Source: Ulota crispa (lineage: Eukaryota; Streptophyta; Bryopsida; Orthotrichales; Orthotrichaceae). From it: a stretch of DNA of 64,000 bases. Position 1 is the first letter of the stretch; every line of letters starts with the position of its first letter. Below, piece by piece: positions 24,639-36,828 of the stretch. A program made the position numbers and the translations under genes. The DNA is taken from assembly GCA_963920765.1 (NCBI GenBank), contig OY987248.1:191001-255000 (forward strand), in the 5' to 3' direction. The notes under the pieces are model-generated. The model ran no database searches. It saw only the letters and a list, made by a program, of their open reading frames with translations, and was not told the DNA's origin.

Positions 24639-24890
24639 TTGGATGCCGGTTTTATCCATTGCCAACCTAACGAGGTCCCACAAGGAGCGTACTCGCATCT
24701 GCAGCAACATAGACAAGAAGCGTACGTGGAGAACGCAGAAATTCTTGAGTCGATGCCACCATTCTTAGGTGAAGCTTTTGCTGCTTTCTTGAGTCCTGTT
24801 TGTGAATCCATCTCCCTAAACGATGTTAGCTCTTCACTTTCAAGTGCCCAAATGGCTCAAAGTGACAACTTCCCATATCTTTATCTTTAA
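24639..24890 (+). other. Unrecognised 83-codon open frame, possible exon relic
   Basis: It starts MDAGFIHCQPNEVPQG and has a more balanced composition than its AT-rich surroundings, with few low-complexity runs. The frame is open upstream of the Met as well (EQCKQPCLL), so it could be an internal exon or a captured fragment. I recognise no domain and see no clear splice partners. It sits directly beside a hAT-like MITE. It may not be coding. Confidence 0.25.
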
Positions 24891-26267
24891 GAGGTCCTTT
24901 GATGGAAGCTTGTTTTGAACGTCACTATGATCAACTAGTATCTTTCAAAGTGGACATGCTATTTTTAGCTCGAGCAATTACATGTTAAACCTGTCATTGA
25001 AACAGGTTTGGTGAGCATTCTATAGCTGGAAATGATATGGCCAAAATTTTGGAGTAGATTTTTCTGCTTTTTTGAGTTTTTCCGAGTTTTTGTTTGAGGT
25101 GTTTAGACGTCGAGGTTTGATTGTAAGGGTTTAGGGTCTGAAACCGTTACTTTAAGGGCTGATTGGATATTTTGTGGTCTACTTGAGATAGGAAGATTTT
25201 TCATCTAGTAATTAGACAAACAAAATTAGATGTCGAATGTAACACAGTTTTTTTCATATTTTTTGAAGCATTATTCAATTGTTGATGAATTTTCAAAGTT
25301 CTCTATAGCAGATACCTATTTGTGATTTGTAGGTCTCCCAAAATCCATCTCCTTGCAAATTGTAAGAGATAGGTGAAACCAAAGAGTTTGATTAGCTTTT
25401 ACAAAAGAATATACTTTTTTTTGTCCACTCAAGAGGGTCCATTTAAGGGACCAATACACTTACATTCTTGAGCTAATTATAAGGACGCTTTTGATGAGAT
25501 TGTCGCAATTTGCTCTAGGTATTGACACTTGCAAAGAAAGTAAGAATTGATTCTTTGATTCCAACTCTGCAATATTTGATCATCAACAATTATGAGAAAG
25601 AGTACATCTGTTCTTTTGTGCAGGGGGAATGCCAAATCGTGAGGGGATCCAGGAGCCTTGAGTAGTGAACTAGATTTTTTGTCAAAATATTAAATTGTCA
25701 AAATATTAAATTTCACTACATAAGACCTTGTATTATAGACATTCGTCTCTTGAATAACTTTCTTTTTTGAAAGTTTTTCCATTGATTAAAACTCAAAATT
25801 GATTCTTGGCTCAGCACTCATGGGCTCACAGTTTTACGCTCACAAAATAGCGTCGTCCTTTTGTGCAACCTCTGCCTTACATTTGAGGACGGCCAGGCAA
25901 GTCAGAGCTTGACATCTCAAATTTTTGTTTTAGTGCTTCCATAAGCAGCTTATAATTCATAGCCGATTGGATTGTTTTTTACTGTGCTCTTGTAAGCTTA
26001 TTTGAAGTCAGTTCTGATTTCTTTGAGTAAGATTAGTGCTGCATGATCGTAATTTGTTGTGTGCACGCATTCTTACTTCGTAACCTTTGTGCAGGCTGAG
26101 GAGAATTAATTGTTGATGTTCTCTTAAATCGATCTACTTACGCCAGTCCACCTTCACGGTATGCAGTGTCTCATCTTTTGAGTCTTGGCGACGATTGCTC
26201 ATGTTCAACTTATCTGACTATGTGAATTTGCCAAGTTTTTGCCATTAACCGTATACTTCGATGTACC
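24891..26267. other. AT-rich intergenic DNA, nothing recognised
   Basis: No gene or transposon end is supported. A patch around 25800-26160 has more balanced GC but only short frames. Confidence 0.4.
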
Positions 26268-26494
26268 TTAACCCCTGAAGGGCCCTTGGGCTCTGGAGCT
26301 ATGGTACCAAATACGGTCACAATCAATATCTAGAGTTTGAATTAACTAAAAATTAAGTTTTACAACCATACATATTGAAAGGTTGTATGGTGGTGGGTGC
26401 ATAAAAAAATTTGGAAAATCCTTAAAGCAGCTCAAATATGTCTGTACATACGGCTGTACAGCCGCAGAAAGTTTTTGTGACTTTCAGTGGTTAA
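26268..26494 (+). mobile_element. TTAA-bounded MITE family A, copy 3
   Basis: TTAA lies at both ends, with start CCCCTGAAGGGCCCTTGGGC and end TGACTTTCAGTGG. The interior ACCAAATACGGTCACAATC and CATACATATTGAAAGG matches copy 1 at 12014-12233. Confidence 0.75.
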
Positions 26495-26759
26495 TAAGCT
26501 TGGCTAGTTTCAATCATTGGTTTTGAAGTTGCTTGAGACAGTCTAGCTAAAACCTCATGTTTTTTATGGAAATTTCCTCGCTCGTTGTATGATTTTTGAA
26601 CATATTTTTCATATGACTTTCATCGTCAATCTTGTTAGATTTGAAGCTAGTACATATGCAATTGGAGAAGTTGTTGGATGAGGAGCAATAATGGACTACT
26701 TAAACAAGATTTAAATGGACCGTATACATGAATATGAGGTACAGACTCCTCTTGTACAA

Positions 26760-26995
26760 TTATCCCTTAAACACCCTTTAGGGCATAATAGATATGTTGC
26801 TATATAATTGACATTTATCACTATCAAGAAGTTTTAATTAGCGATCTCAAATAGCTCACTAGGACTGCATTGATCTACATTTCAATTTCTTTGTCAATCT
26901 CCAATGTAGTAAAGGTCTAAATCCATTCCAAATACAAAGAAAAACACCTCGTATTGTATTTGTCACAACCACACACTAAGACATTTAAGGATTAA
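26760..26995 (-). mobile_element. TTAA-bounded MITE family B, copy 1 (reverse)
   Basis: The reverse complement aligns along its length with 56851-57084 (AAATACAATACGAGG, AGATCAATGCAGTCCTAGTG, ATTATGCCCT). The right boundary is TTAA; the left reads TTAT, a one-base decay. Ends are CCCTTAAACACCC and, on the other strand, TCCTTAAATGTC. Confidence 0.65.
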
Positions 26996-28434
26996 TGTCA
27001 ATTTTATTCTTGTTTGTTTTCAATCTTCTTGCAAAGCTAAATATAGGTACTAATACCTGAAGTTAAAAGTAAATGTAGTGCTTAGTCTCTACTTCATAAT
27101 AAGTAAAAGTATGTGATTCTCTTGAAACTTGTGAGCCTAGAAAGCATTAGGTTCAAAAATATACAACAAACTGTCTAGCTTCATAGATAGTAATTTGTCA
27201 ATCAGAAGTATATATTTTGTTCAATGTTAGAGAATATCTAAAGTAGAGGATACCCGTTTTGTCACTTTAAGCAATTTTACATATGTAAGAGTTTAAAATC
27301 TGGTTTATGGTTAAACGTGTAAAGAGATTTTTGGGTACAAGGGCCAACTCTGCTGAGATTAAATTTTATCATTATAAATTCCATTTGCAATTTCCAAACG
27401 TGGGAGGTTGTAAACCTGTCCATAGATGACATTAAATAGCCTGTTTCTTTTAAACATCTTATACAAGTTTGATATGGGAAGTTTTAGACCATTATAATAA
27501 ATGCAATTGTCTTTTCTATGGCATTTGAATTATTTGAAACCAACAAATTATATATAAAAAAATTCAGCTTTGATATTAAACCAACGAAACTAATTTATGT
27601 ATGTAACTTTCATTTATATATTTTAATTTTATTTGTAAAACTTAGTTTCATTTTGTATTTTATTTTTTGGACTTTTCCTTTTTTTTTTTAGCATTATGGA
27701 TGATTGCTTTATCTTTCAATCTCCTCCTTTTCACAACCTCAATTTGAACTTTGACACTTCACAAGCATTGCAACAAATTTTAACTATTGCAACACATAAA
27801 AGTGACATTGCATGGATAGTTGAAGATGAAACACTGTATAATACTAAAAGTTTGTGTCCACGCGTGGTTACAATTTTTTTGGAGAAATTTGTCAAAAGAG
27901 TGCTAATCTTATGAAAGCATCACAATGGTGAAGTTGCATGACAAATTTTTCAATGACATTAGTGAGAATTTCAATTTAATGCTTTTTTATACTAAAAGCC
28001 ATTTAGGAGTATAAAAGCAATTGCATACAGAAGTTGCTATTGGTTGCAATTGCAAACGCTCCAATTGAATGGTTTTATCTTGAATTTCTTGACCAAGTTC
28101 TTGACGCATTTAAACAGTTTTAAAAAATAAGAGTTAAATTTTTTCTAATTTTCTAATTGAATTAGCACTTAAAATATTTGTAGTTCCAAATCATATATAC
28201 ACAACTTAATTTAGAGATTTTAAAGATCATGTATTATTTATAAAATAACATGTCATAATTAAATGCAACAACCTATGGATGTCTACAACATTATTTTATT
28301 GTTACAACAAGGTAAATTAACATGTATTATAGAAAGAAATGATTAATTAATTAAAAAATATAAAACTCATCATTTAGGTTTATTACAAAGAAGATTTTGA
28401 TCTAATTTATTAAGTGAAAACCTTATAGAAAACA
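26996..28434. other. AT-rich intergenic DNA with one doubtful short ORF
   Basis: An open frame at 27696-27914 (72 codons, starting MDDCFIFQSPPFHNLN) is preceded by a T-rich tract ending in AG. It matches nothing I recognise and is followed at once by stops. I do not call it a gene. No other structure is seen. Confidence 0.35.
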
Positions 28435-29356
28435 TTAACACCTAAAGCCCTGGGGCCTATTATTTTGTCAAAAGACACTCAAAACTGCCATTTCTATTGC
28501 AAACAGTAAAAAAGTTCCAAAAATTGGTCTTTTTGCATATCTAACCATAGGATCTTGTACTAGACTAATACAAGTATGTGGGAAAAAAATTCAAAATTTT
28601 TAACCGCACCCATTGCAAGATATTTGCATTTAAAGTGTAAAAAACAAACTTTTTTGCACCTTGCATGATTAAATTATTTGACTTTGAACTTATTTTATTT
28701 AAAAAATTTGCATCACAAAGTTTGAGGTTTATTTTTTTATGGTGGAAAATTGAGTTGAGAATCTTTGGAAAAAAATAAAAACAAAAATACTTAATTTCCA
28801 TTCTTAAAAAAAGCATTAGGTAGAAGTAGGTATGAGATTGAACAAAAAACTAAATTGTTAACAATCCTGCAATGGAATTGAAGCACAATAATCCCGATTG
28901 TGAGATTGTTTTAGAAAGCAAACTTCACCCTTTAAAACAACTTTTTTTGAATAAATGTTAAACATGCATTCAAAAACAAAGTTTATAAGTTATTTATTCA
29001 AGAAGATGCTTGAATTGCCTAAAAAACAAGATTGTCCATAACTTTCTCATAACTGGTCCAAATGGAATAAATAAAAACCTTTAGATGTAGAAAAAAATAT
29101 CTAATCTATGAGATTTTTTTTAAACAAGTTTTTGTAAAAAAAATTGCTCAATCTCCATAATTTTTTGCTTATTTAGGCATAGTGTTGCTCTTGGGCATAG
29201 ATTGCAATTGGTATATAGAGTATATTCTCCAAAAGCTAATGTGTTTTTCTGTTTTCAAAAAAAAATTTAAAAAATCAAGAAAAAAAATTGAGGCCCTAGG
29301 TACCAACCCAAAATCCGATTTGTCCCCTGAGGGGACAATAGGGCTTTAGGGATTCT
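28435..29356 (+). mobile_element. TTAA-bounded element family D, copy 2
   Basis: The left end is TTAA then CACCTAAAGCCCTGGGG. The right end is CAATAGGGCTTTAGGGA followed by TTCT, a decayed TTAA. The interior carries family D landmarks (CTCAAAACTGCCATTTCTA, GGATCTTGTACTAG) and a terminal palindrome GTCCCCTGAGGGGAC. No transposase frame. Confidence 0.6.
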
Positions 29357-29667
29357 TGGAGAGATCACTCCTAGTAACTTTATGGAATACACGTGAGTTA
29401 AGAGAGTATTTGAAGTAGGCCTATTTATCTAAAATATGGTATTTAAAATGGCCATAGTTTTATATAAAAAGCTACTTAGGATATATTTCTGGTACCCTAT
29501 GATTTTTTATAAATTCATTCATTTGGTTTTTAAATGGGGCTATTTTATGTATAAATTTTGTTTGTCCAACTTTATCCTATCTCCATTATTCATTAAAAAA
29601 AAATCTTTCTATTACATATACACACATGATATTCACCATAAAATCAATAACAAGTATACAAATTAAA

Positions 29668-29980
29668 GGAAAATTTCATGGATACCCTTGGAGTTTGTAA
29701 TACTTTCATAGATACCCTTGCTTTTTCAGAAATTTCACAAATACCCTTGGACCAAAATTTTCAAGCATTTTTTTTGTTGTGCATGCCAGTTCCCTTCTCC
29801 CTTTGTGTGCACACACTACTTCTTTCTTGTTATGTGTGCGCACAAAGGGAGAAGGGAAGTGGCATGCTCAACAAAAGAACCCTCAAAATTTTTGTTCTAA
29901 AGGTATTTGTATAATTTCTAAAAAAGCAAGAGTATGTATGAAATTATTGCAAACTTTAGGGGTATCCATGAAATTTTTCC
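29668..29980. mobile_element. Foldback MITE family H, copy 1
   Basis: The 313 bp form a nearly complete hairpin: AAATTTCATGGATACCC at the left returns as GGGTATCCATGAAATTT at the right, and CCCTTCTCCCTTTGTG returns as CACAAAGGGAGAAGGG next to a short central loop. Flanks AATTAAA / GAATTAAA suggest an 8-9 bp target duplication. A related element is at 57150-57466. Confidence 0.7.
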
Positions 29981-31628
29981 ATGAATTAAAGGGCTATTGT
30001 CCAAGTGGAAAGTTTTATTGAGAAGTCTTTAGTATTTCTAAATTCTATGGCATGTATTTAAAACAAATTTAACATGGAGAGCAACAAACAACCCTAATTT
30101 TTTTTACAACCCCTATTTGTCAAAGCTACTTTATTAATAAAAATTCCTACTACCTAATATGTTTACATACCCTAATTTGAATATACTAAAATGTATAGTA
30201 TTTCATGAACCCTATAGTAGATTTACATATTATATAATTTTTTGTCTTTTGAATTAAATAGACCCCATCTTTTAACTCATGTGGTTTCTAAAACATAGGC
30301 TGGTCATCTTTCTGAGTAGGGGTTAATTAAACCCATTATGTTGTCAATATTGGCAATGATTGTACTTTATAGTTTTGAGAAAATGCTTTGTCAAATACAC
30401 AAAAGTAGATTTAGGTGAAAACTTTATGAATATGGTTGTGAGAATTTTTGGAAGATGCTATGCCATGATAAAAGCTCTAATGTTAATTTTTACTAATGTA
30501 AATAATAGTTATTTTACAAAAAAAGCCTTAATGATAAAATTCCTAGTGTGACTTACAAGACACAAAATGTTGGATGGATCAAAGTCTATTCTTGCAATGT
30601 TTTAAAGAACCTAGAGCATTTCAAGTTGATGTACAACAACAAATTAAAATAGTGTTTAAGTTGATAATTGTACTAATCATCATATGAATCCAAGATAAAA
30701 ATCATATTAATTGAAAATTTAACCTTTTAGGGTTTAGGTTTCTTGCTCAACTCATATTTGACAACATGCTAATACATCTATTATTACAAAAAAAAATGCT
30801 TGGACTAAAAGACGGAAGGCATATTTGACAAAACATTGCTTGTAGTGATGGTCAGTGATCTAGTAAACTTATCAACTCTAACAAGAATTTTTTTCTCCAA
30901 TTGGTTGTTGATATCATTGAAAATGTTAATTAACTATTAGACTGCAGTAATATGTCTTTTGCTAAATGTGCCATGGTTTGTTGTGAGATGACATTAGATG
31001 TAGTTGTGTATGATGGTTTCTTGGAGTTTAGAGCAACCTTTTCCACACTTTCAGAAAACAGCTACAAAGCATAGAGTATATTTTGATGGGCAAGATGTTG
31101 CTCAATATGTTAGACTAGTTCAAATATTGTTTTATTTTATTACAATATATATTAATATGGAACTTCAAATTTATTTCAATCTTGTACAAATTATTATAAC
31201 ACATTTTCTAATTGAAATTGTGTATTTTGTAGGTTTGATTTTTTTCAGTGGATATCTATATATGTAATTGAGTTTGATCAATTTTTGTCCGTAGACATTG
31301 TCCTCCACTTGATTGGCCAAAGACAAATTCTATGTAAAAATAGAGTAGAGTACAATTTTGACTAAAGTAAAATTTGGATGTTTGATTGAGAATAGAGATA
31401 GAGTATAGGTTTAACCAAAAAAAATTACAAGTTTAACCACAATTGGCATGAAGAAATGGCATGGGGGAATTGCATGCCATGGGGGCCATGTAAGGCATGA
31501 CTCCGTCAGTATGACAAGGAGGACACTAGTTTTCATATAAAGAGTTTGTGAATTTGATCAAGTTATGCTTTTGTTTTTCATTATCATCATATAAACACAA
31601 TTTTATTTGAGTTTTTTATGCAACTATC
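29981..31628. other. AT-rich intergenic DNA, nothing recognised
   Basis: Only short frames of low-complexity composition (for example 31004-31267) are seen. No termini are recognised. A GGGGTTAA at about 30318 could be an isolated TTAA-element end, but I found no partner. Confidence 0.4.
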
Positions 31629-32581
31629 TTAACTCTAAAGGCCCAAGCCCTTTTATCTACAAAAGTCACTAAAAATTGCCACTTTTGGGAGAATGAGTAG
31701 AAAAGTAGGAAAAAAAGGTTTTTTTTGGAAATCCCACTGTAAGATCTTGCTATAGACTATAACAGGTACTTGTGGGAAAAAAATAGCTCATTCTAGATGT
31801 AGAAAAGTGAGATATTGACATTTGAAGTGAAAAAACAAAAGTTCATTTCCGTGCTGCCCAAAAATTTCAAAAGCCTTTGACTGCTTCTATATCAAAAAAA
31901 TTGCTCTACGCTAAGTTGAGGTTTATTTTTTCTTTGTAGAAGACCAAGTTAGGCAAGTGTGGGAGAAATTTCAAATAAATTGGAGGTGTGAATCATACTT
32001 TGTAAAATCTTCTGGCCATGGAATTTGCATATACACTAGGCAAAATTGGAGGATTTATGTAAAATTTAGAACTTTGAATTAATATAATCCAAATGGTGGA
32101 AACCAAGGAATCTTAGTCTACTACAACTTGGACAAAAAAAAGAAGTTAAAAAGCAAATACACAAATCGCTCAAAAAAGTAAAGCACCAAATTTTACAAGG
32201 GGCAAAAGGGATGGAGGTTTGGGAGTCCCATACCTATCAGCAAACTAAAACTTCTCACTCATCAACCAGAATTGAATGATTCAAAGCTCCTCATATATGC
32301 ATAAATCTAAAGAACCAATTTTAGATTCTTATTTTTTTAAATGCAATTTTTAACAAAGTTTTTTGGGCTGCCTAGACTACCTGCCCTCCCTTGTTTTTCA
32401 AATTCATGCATAACTTCTTCAATAAATGTTGGAATGAAGAAAAAATTAAAAGCTCATGCAAATTTTTGAATTCCCATCTTCCATAACAGTTTTAAAAAAT
32501 CCCACAAAGCAAGTTAGCTGTAAGTGCATGCCTAAAAGCCCACTTGGCCCCCAAGGGGCCACTTGGATCTTTAGGGGTTGA
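31629..32581 (+). mobile_element. TTAA-bounded element family D2, copy 1
   Basis: Left TTAA then CTCTAAAGGCCCAAGCCC; right end GGATCTTTAGGGG followed by TTGA (one-base decay of TTAA). Near the right end is the palindrome GGCCCCCAAGGGGCC. The left part AAGTCACTAAAAATTGCCA and GAGAATGAGTAGAAAAGTAGG is shared with 35182-36106 and, inverted, with 34140-34923. Confidence 0.65.
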
Positions 32582-32589
32582 AAGTATAG

Positions 32590-32747
32590 TATGTCAATTT
32601 GCACTTCAAGGGAAGTGTCAATTTGGACACTTTTTGTTGATTTGGACATGTTGATTAGATCATTTTTTTTCACTCTGGACATTTTTTGTCAATTTGGAGA
32701 CAATTAGTCAATTTGGATGTTTCACATCAGATATTTTTTCTAGTAGT
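32590..32747 (-). repeat. Worn CACTA-type end with subterminal repeats
   Basis: Read on the minus strand, it starts CTACTAGAAAAAATATC, close to the CACTA(C/G)TAGAAAA terminus. It continues with repeated units such as CATCCAAATTGAC, CTCCAAATTGACAA and GTCCAAATTGACAC. No matching second end was found, so it is probably a fragment. Confidence 0.4.
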
Positions 32748-34139
32748 TAAAAGATTGTAATGTCTATTCAATAATATACTTTTTTGCGTTTTTTTGTCAT
32801 TTAGAACCAAAATTAGTTCTAGTTTTTATTGTTTCTACTTTGAAAAACATGCAATATCAATTTGCAATGAAATATATTTTTTCATTTGTAAAATATTACA
32901 CTTGCATTTATTTATCAACTTAGATTTATATTTTTTCATTATGACCAAATGATCTAGTATCCAACATTAAATGTAAACTTATAAAAATTCATACTCCCAA
33001 AAATTATATCAATTGACAAATAGTGTATATATTAACATTTGGTGTTGGTAACATCATGGGGATGTTGACATTTAGTGTTAGGCTTTGAAATTAGTCAACT
33101 GCCAACACCAAATATCATTCTTAGTATAGTTGGTAAACTTGAAAAAGTATAGTTTCTGATTCTAAAATTTAATCATAATATGGAATGCTTATTGAAAAGC
33201 CCACGAGGCAAACAAGTGCAGCGACCCCAAACATGGTTAAGGTAGCAGCACTCATAACCATCAATTTAAGGGTTTTGAACATGATGATTATTAATAAACA
33301 TTTAGCACATTATAAGATCCTATTAGCAAGAGAAAATTGATGAGTTTGCACTTTCAAATCTATTATTTAGATACTATGAGAACAAGTTGTGAATTTTTAA
33401 AAAGCCAACTGCAATTACACCTAATATCAACATTAAAGTTTCATGTTCACATGTTGTACATCCTTGTAATTACATTTATTAACTTCCACAGATTCTTCAA
33501 AATTTTAGAGGTGATGGTTATGGGGACAATGACGCTTGTGGGTGCTGCTACCTTAGGCATATTACTCAATCAACAAAAATGTTTCAGGGGTTTCTTGTTA
33601 TGTCAGAATGTCTTTAAATTGTTACATGTTTTTGGGAGAACTAAATTACACTTTAGTGATTCTAAAGTGTCATATGATTTTGTTAGCTAGATACTAAAAG
33701 ACATTGGTAACTGATTATTAAAGGACCATAAAGTTACACCACTAATAAATTCACAATACATTTGGTGGTTTACATATTTTTTTGTAAAAAGTCTAGATAC
33801 ATAGTGCATAATGTAGCTTGGTGGGTGAAGTATGTATGGTTAGATATTTTGATACTTAGTATTCAATTTTTACATTTGATAGGCAAGCTACGATCTCTCA
33901 TATCCTTTACTTTTTTCAATTGTTACCAGGGTTTTATATGAGTGACTGCTGTCCTCCTCGCATTGGAATTTTTTTGGAGGGAAGTAACCACATTTGCCGA
34001 TACGTGTCAGAGTTGGAGAAATTTTGCTAGCAAAAAGAACTCTGATTGTTACTAACAAATTTAGAAATATGGTTATGATTATGATGGCTGTGTGGGGATT
34101 CCAAGACCTACGCATGCATCTAGTTTTTTCTTCATTTTG
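32748..34139. other. AT-rich intergenic DNA with a small inverted repeat
   Basis: A short inverted repeat at about 33036-33116 pairs CATTTGGTGTTGG with CCAACACCAAAT. The ORF at 33337-33690 (117 codons) has no recognised domain and AT-driven composition; I do not call it. Confidence 0.35.
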
Positions 34140-34923
34140 ACATTGACAAAGAATTTATGCAAGAATTCTGCAACTTAGGAGAGGGAGGGCAATCCAGGCA
34201 TTCCAAAAACTTAAAAAAAAGAAATTGTACTTAAAAATAATAATCTGGAATTGGTTCTTTAGGTTTTTCATATGTGGGAAGATTTGAATCATTCAATTTC
34301 AATCAATGAGATGAAAGTTATGAGATGTTTTAGTTTGTGGACAATTATCGATCCTCTACACTAAAATAAACTTTGAAGTCCTTTATTTTCCACAATTTTC
34401 AAAACTTTGGAAAAAAAATTAAACGTAAGGAATCAAATTGTTTATTTTAACATTATGACTATTGGGATTTTCATTTTTCATTTTACTAATTAAATTCTTA
34501 ACAATTTAGTGATTTGATTCATTTGCTACTTCTTTTTACTTACTATTTTTTCCCTATGTGTTGTTTAGTTCCAGTTGATTTGAAAATTCTCCCACACATA
34601 CCTAACTTGGTCTTCTACATGGAAAAAATAAACCTCGATTTTGTGTAGAGCAATTTTTTTCATGTAAGAATGGTCAAAGGCTTTTGAAGTTTTTGGACAA
34701 CACACAAAAAAACCATTTTTTGCGCTTTAGATGTAAATATCTCCCTCCTCTCCATTTAGAATGACCGGATTTTTTTCCCACAAGTATCTCTTCTAGTCTA
34801 AGGCAAGATCCTACAATTGAATTTGCAAAACAAACTTTATTTCCTACTTTTGTACTCATTCCCCCAATGTGGCAATTTTCAGTGACTTTCAGAGAAAAAA
34901 AGGCTTAAGCCTTTAGGGGTTAA
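34140..34923 (-). mobile_element. TTAA-bounded element family D2, truncated reverse copy
   Basis: Read on the minus strand it starts TTAA, CCCCTAAAGGCTTAAGCC, then AAGTCACTGAAAATTGCCA and GAATGAGTACAAAAGTAGG, following 31629-32581. Similarity fades near 34140 (around GGAGAGGGAGGGCA), before the expected other end. Confidence 0.55.
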
Positions 34924-35181
34924 CGCAACTCAAAGGCCCTCATTTTTTTAGAAGTTTTGAAACGATTTATTCCAATCGCCTAAGTCTTCCAAAATGTCGA
35001 TTTGAAAGATTCATTGATGGTGAAGATATAGTGGCACTTGCTTGCAAGATATGAATTTGTAATATAAATGTTTTAAAGATTACCATTCAAAGAGAAAAAG
35101 TGCTGTTGATTGCAGATTCAATGTGCAAATTAAAGTATGAATTATGGATCCTTTGGCTTTGTATAATACAATCAGTACCAT

Positions 35182-36106
35182 TTAACCCCTTTTTTATGTG
35201 AAAGTCAATGAAAATTGCCATTGTTGGGACTTTTGGAAGAATGAGTAGAAAGTAGAAAAAATATGTTTAAAAAAAAATCAATCAGAAGATCTTGCCCTAG
35301 AATATAGGAAGTACTTGTGGAAAAAATCAGCTTAGTTAAGATGAAAAGGAGTGAGCTATTGACATCTAAAGTGAGATTTTTTTTGTTTTCCTTCCTCCAC
35401 AAAAATCTCAGAAGCACTTGACCACTCTTATAGCAAAAACAAATTCTACACAAAGTTGAGGATTAAATGCTCCATGTAGAAGACAAAGTTAAGTATGTGC
35501 AAGAGAATTTCAAATGAAATGGAGGTGTACATTACACTTCTAAAAATCTTTGAATGCTAGAAGACGGAAGGTCATGAAATTTGCAAATACACTAGGCAAA
35601 ATTGGAGGATTTGTGTAAAATTCAGAAATCTGAATTACTTTGATTCAAATGATCATAACAAAGGAATCCTATTTTACCACAATTTGAAAAAATAAAAGTA
35701 AAAAAAACAAACACACAAATTGCTCAATAATTAAAGTACCAAATTTTACAAGGGGCAGAAGGAATGGAGGATTGGGAGTTTCCCAAGAAGGGCACCTTCC
35801 ACTCCACTCCCTTTTGCCCAAGTGTTCACACTCCTTGTGTCCATAAGGGCTGACCCTCTTTGGATTCAACACCCATTTACAAAGGAGAGTCCTTGCCCAA
35901 ACTGCCCCTTCTTCCCTAGTTTTGGAAAAATCTTGATGACTTCTATGTTGAATGTTAGAATGAAAAAAAAAAAATTTAGGCCCATATAGATCTTTGAGTT
36001 CCCCACCTTCAATAAAAATTTCCAAAAATTCAAAAAAACTACTTTAGCTATAGGTACATGCCCAAATTTCATTTGGTCTTTAAGGGGACAATTCTTTAGG
36101 GGTTAA
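35182..36106 (+). mobile_element. TTAA-bounded element family D2, copy 3
   Basis: TTAA at both ends. The left is CCCCTTTTTTATGTGAAAG, then AATGAAAATTGCCATTG; the right is GGACAATTCTTTAGGGG. Shared internal landmarks include GCAAAATTGGAGGATTT and CCAAATTTTACAAGGGGCA, also seen at 31629-32581. An internal 118-codon minus frame (35669-36025) is not recognisable as transposase. Confidence 0.65.
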
Positions 36107-36243
36107 GAGGCTCAAAGTCGATGGAGTGTCATTCTTGTCTATATTGTTGCTGAATATTGTTTATGAAACCTTAGCATCATCAAGGGTAGGTACAACACAA
36201 GTACCAATTCCAACTTTTTTTACATATTTAGTACAATCAGTTC

Positions 36244-36335
36244 TTAGCCCTTAAGCATTGACGGGGACAAAAATCGTCCCCATGTATACACAAGGCCGTG
36301 TACCCACGGTGACCTACCGGGCGCTTAATGGTTAA
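36244..36335. mobile_element. Tiny TTAA-type element, about 92 bp
   Basis: The left is TTAG then CCCTTAAGCATTG; the right is CGCTTAATGG followed by TTAA. Inside is a short palindrome GGGGACAAAAATCGTCCCC. It resembles the ends of the larger TTAA elements brought together with almost no interior. Confidence 0.45.
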
Positions 36336-36828
36336 TAAACTTTTTTGTTTAAAAAGAGGCATCTCCTTTTTGCATGGGCTTGTTACTATGACTTGTCTAC
36401 AAATTACAAGTACGACGCTTCATCTTACACCCTTGTCGACATTTGGTTTTCATTCTTCAAAGTACGGTATAATTTTTCATCCAATGAACTAGATGTCATG
36501 CATTCAGCAGCTTATTATTGAAGTGTCATTCAAACATTCTGCAGTGGTAGAACAATCGATATTCAGTAAACTTTTATCCTCAAAAGGACTCACAAGCATG
36601 TTGTAACAATAAATAATGCCAAAAGTAGAATCTAACAACCTCAATCATAAATTTAGATCACCCACATTGTTTATCGACAGTTTGATGTTTAATGAACACC
36701 TCGGACACCAGAGCACATTTCAATTTCAACCAAAAACACACAAAACAAAAGAAAAAAAAAGAGCAATATTGTTCCGGGTTTAAACAACATAAATTAGCTG
36801 AACTACCAATTGGTCACAGATAAGTAAC
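36336..36828. other. AT-rich intergenic DNA, nothing recognised
   Basis: No gene, repeat boundary or RNA gene is supported. Confidence 0.4.

Noticed and set aside
33181-33560. Two inverted stretches sharing GATGGTTATG and GCTGCTACCTTA that translate to hydrophobic peptides
   Set aside because: Similarity is limited to two short words with different spacing; I cannot support either a gene family or an element.
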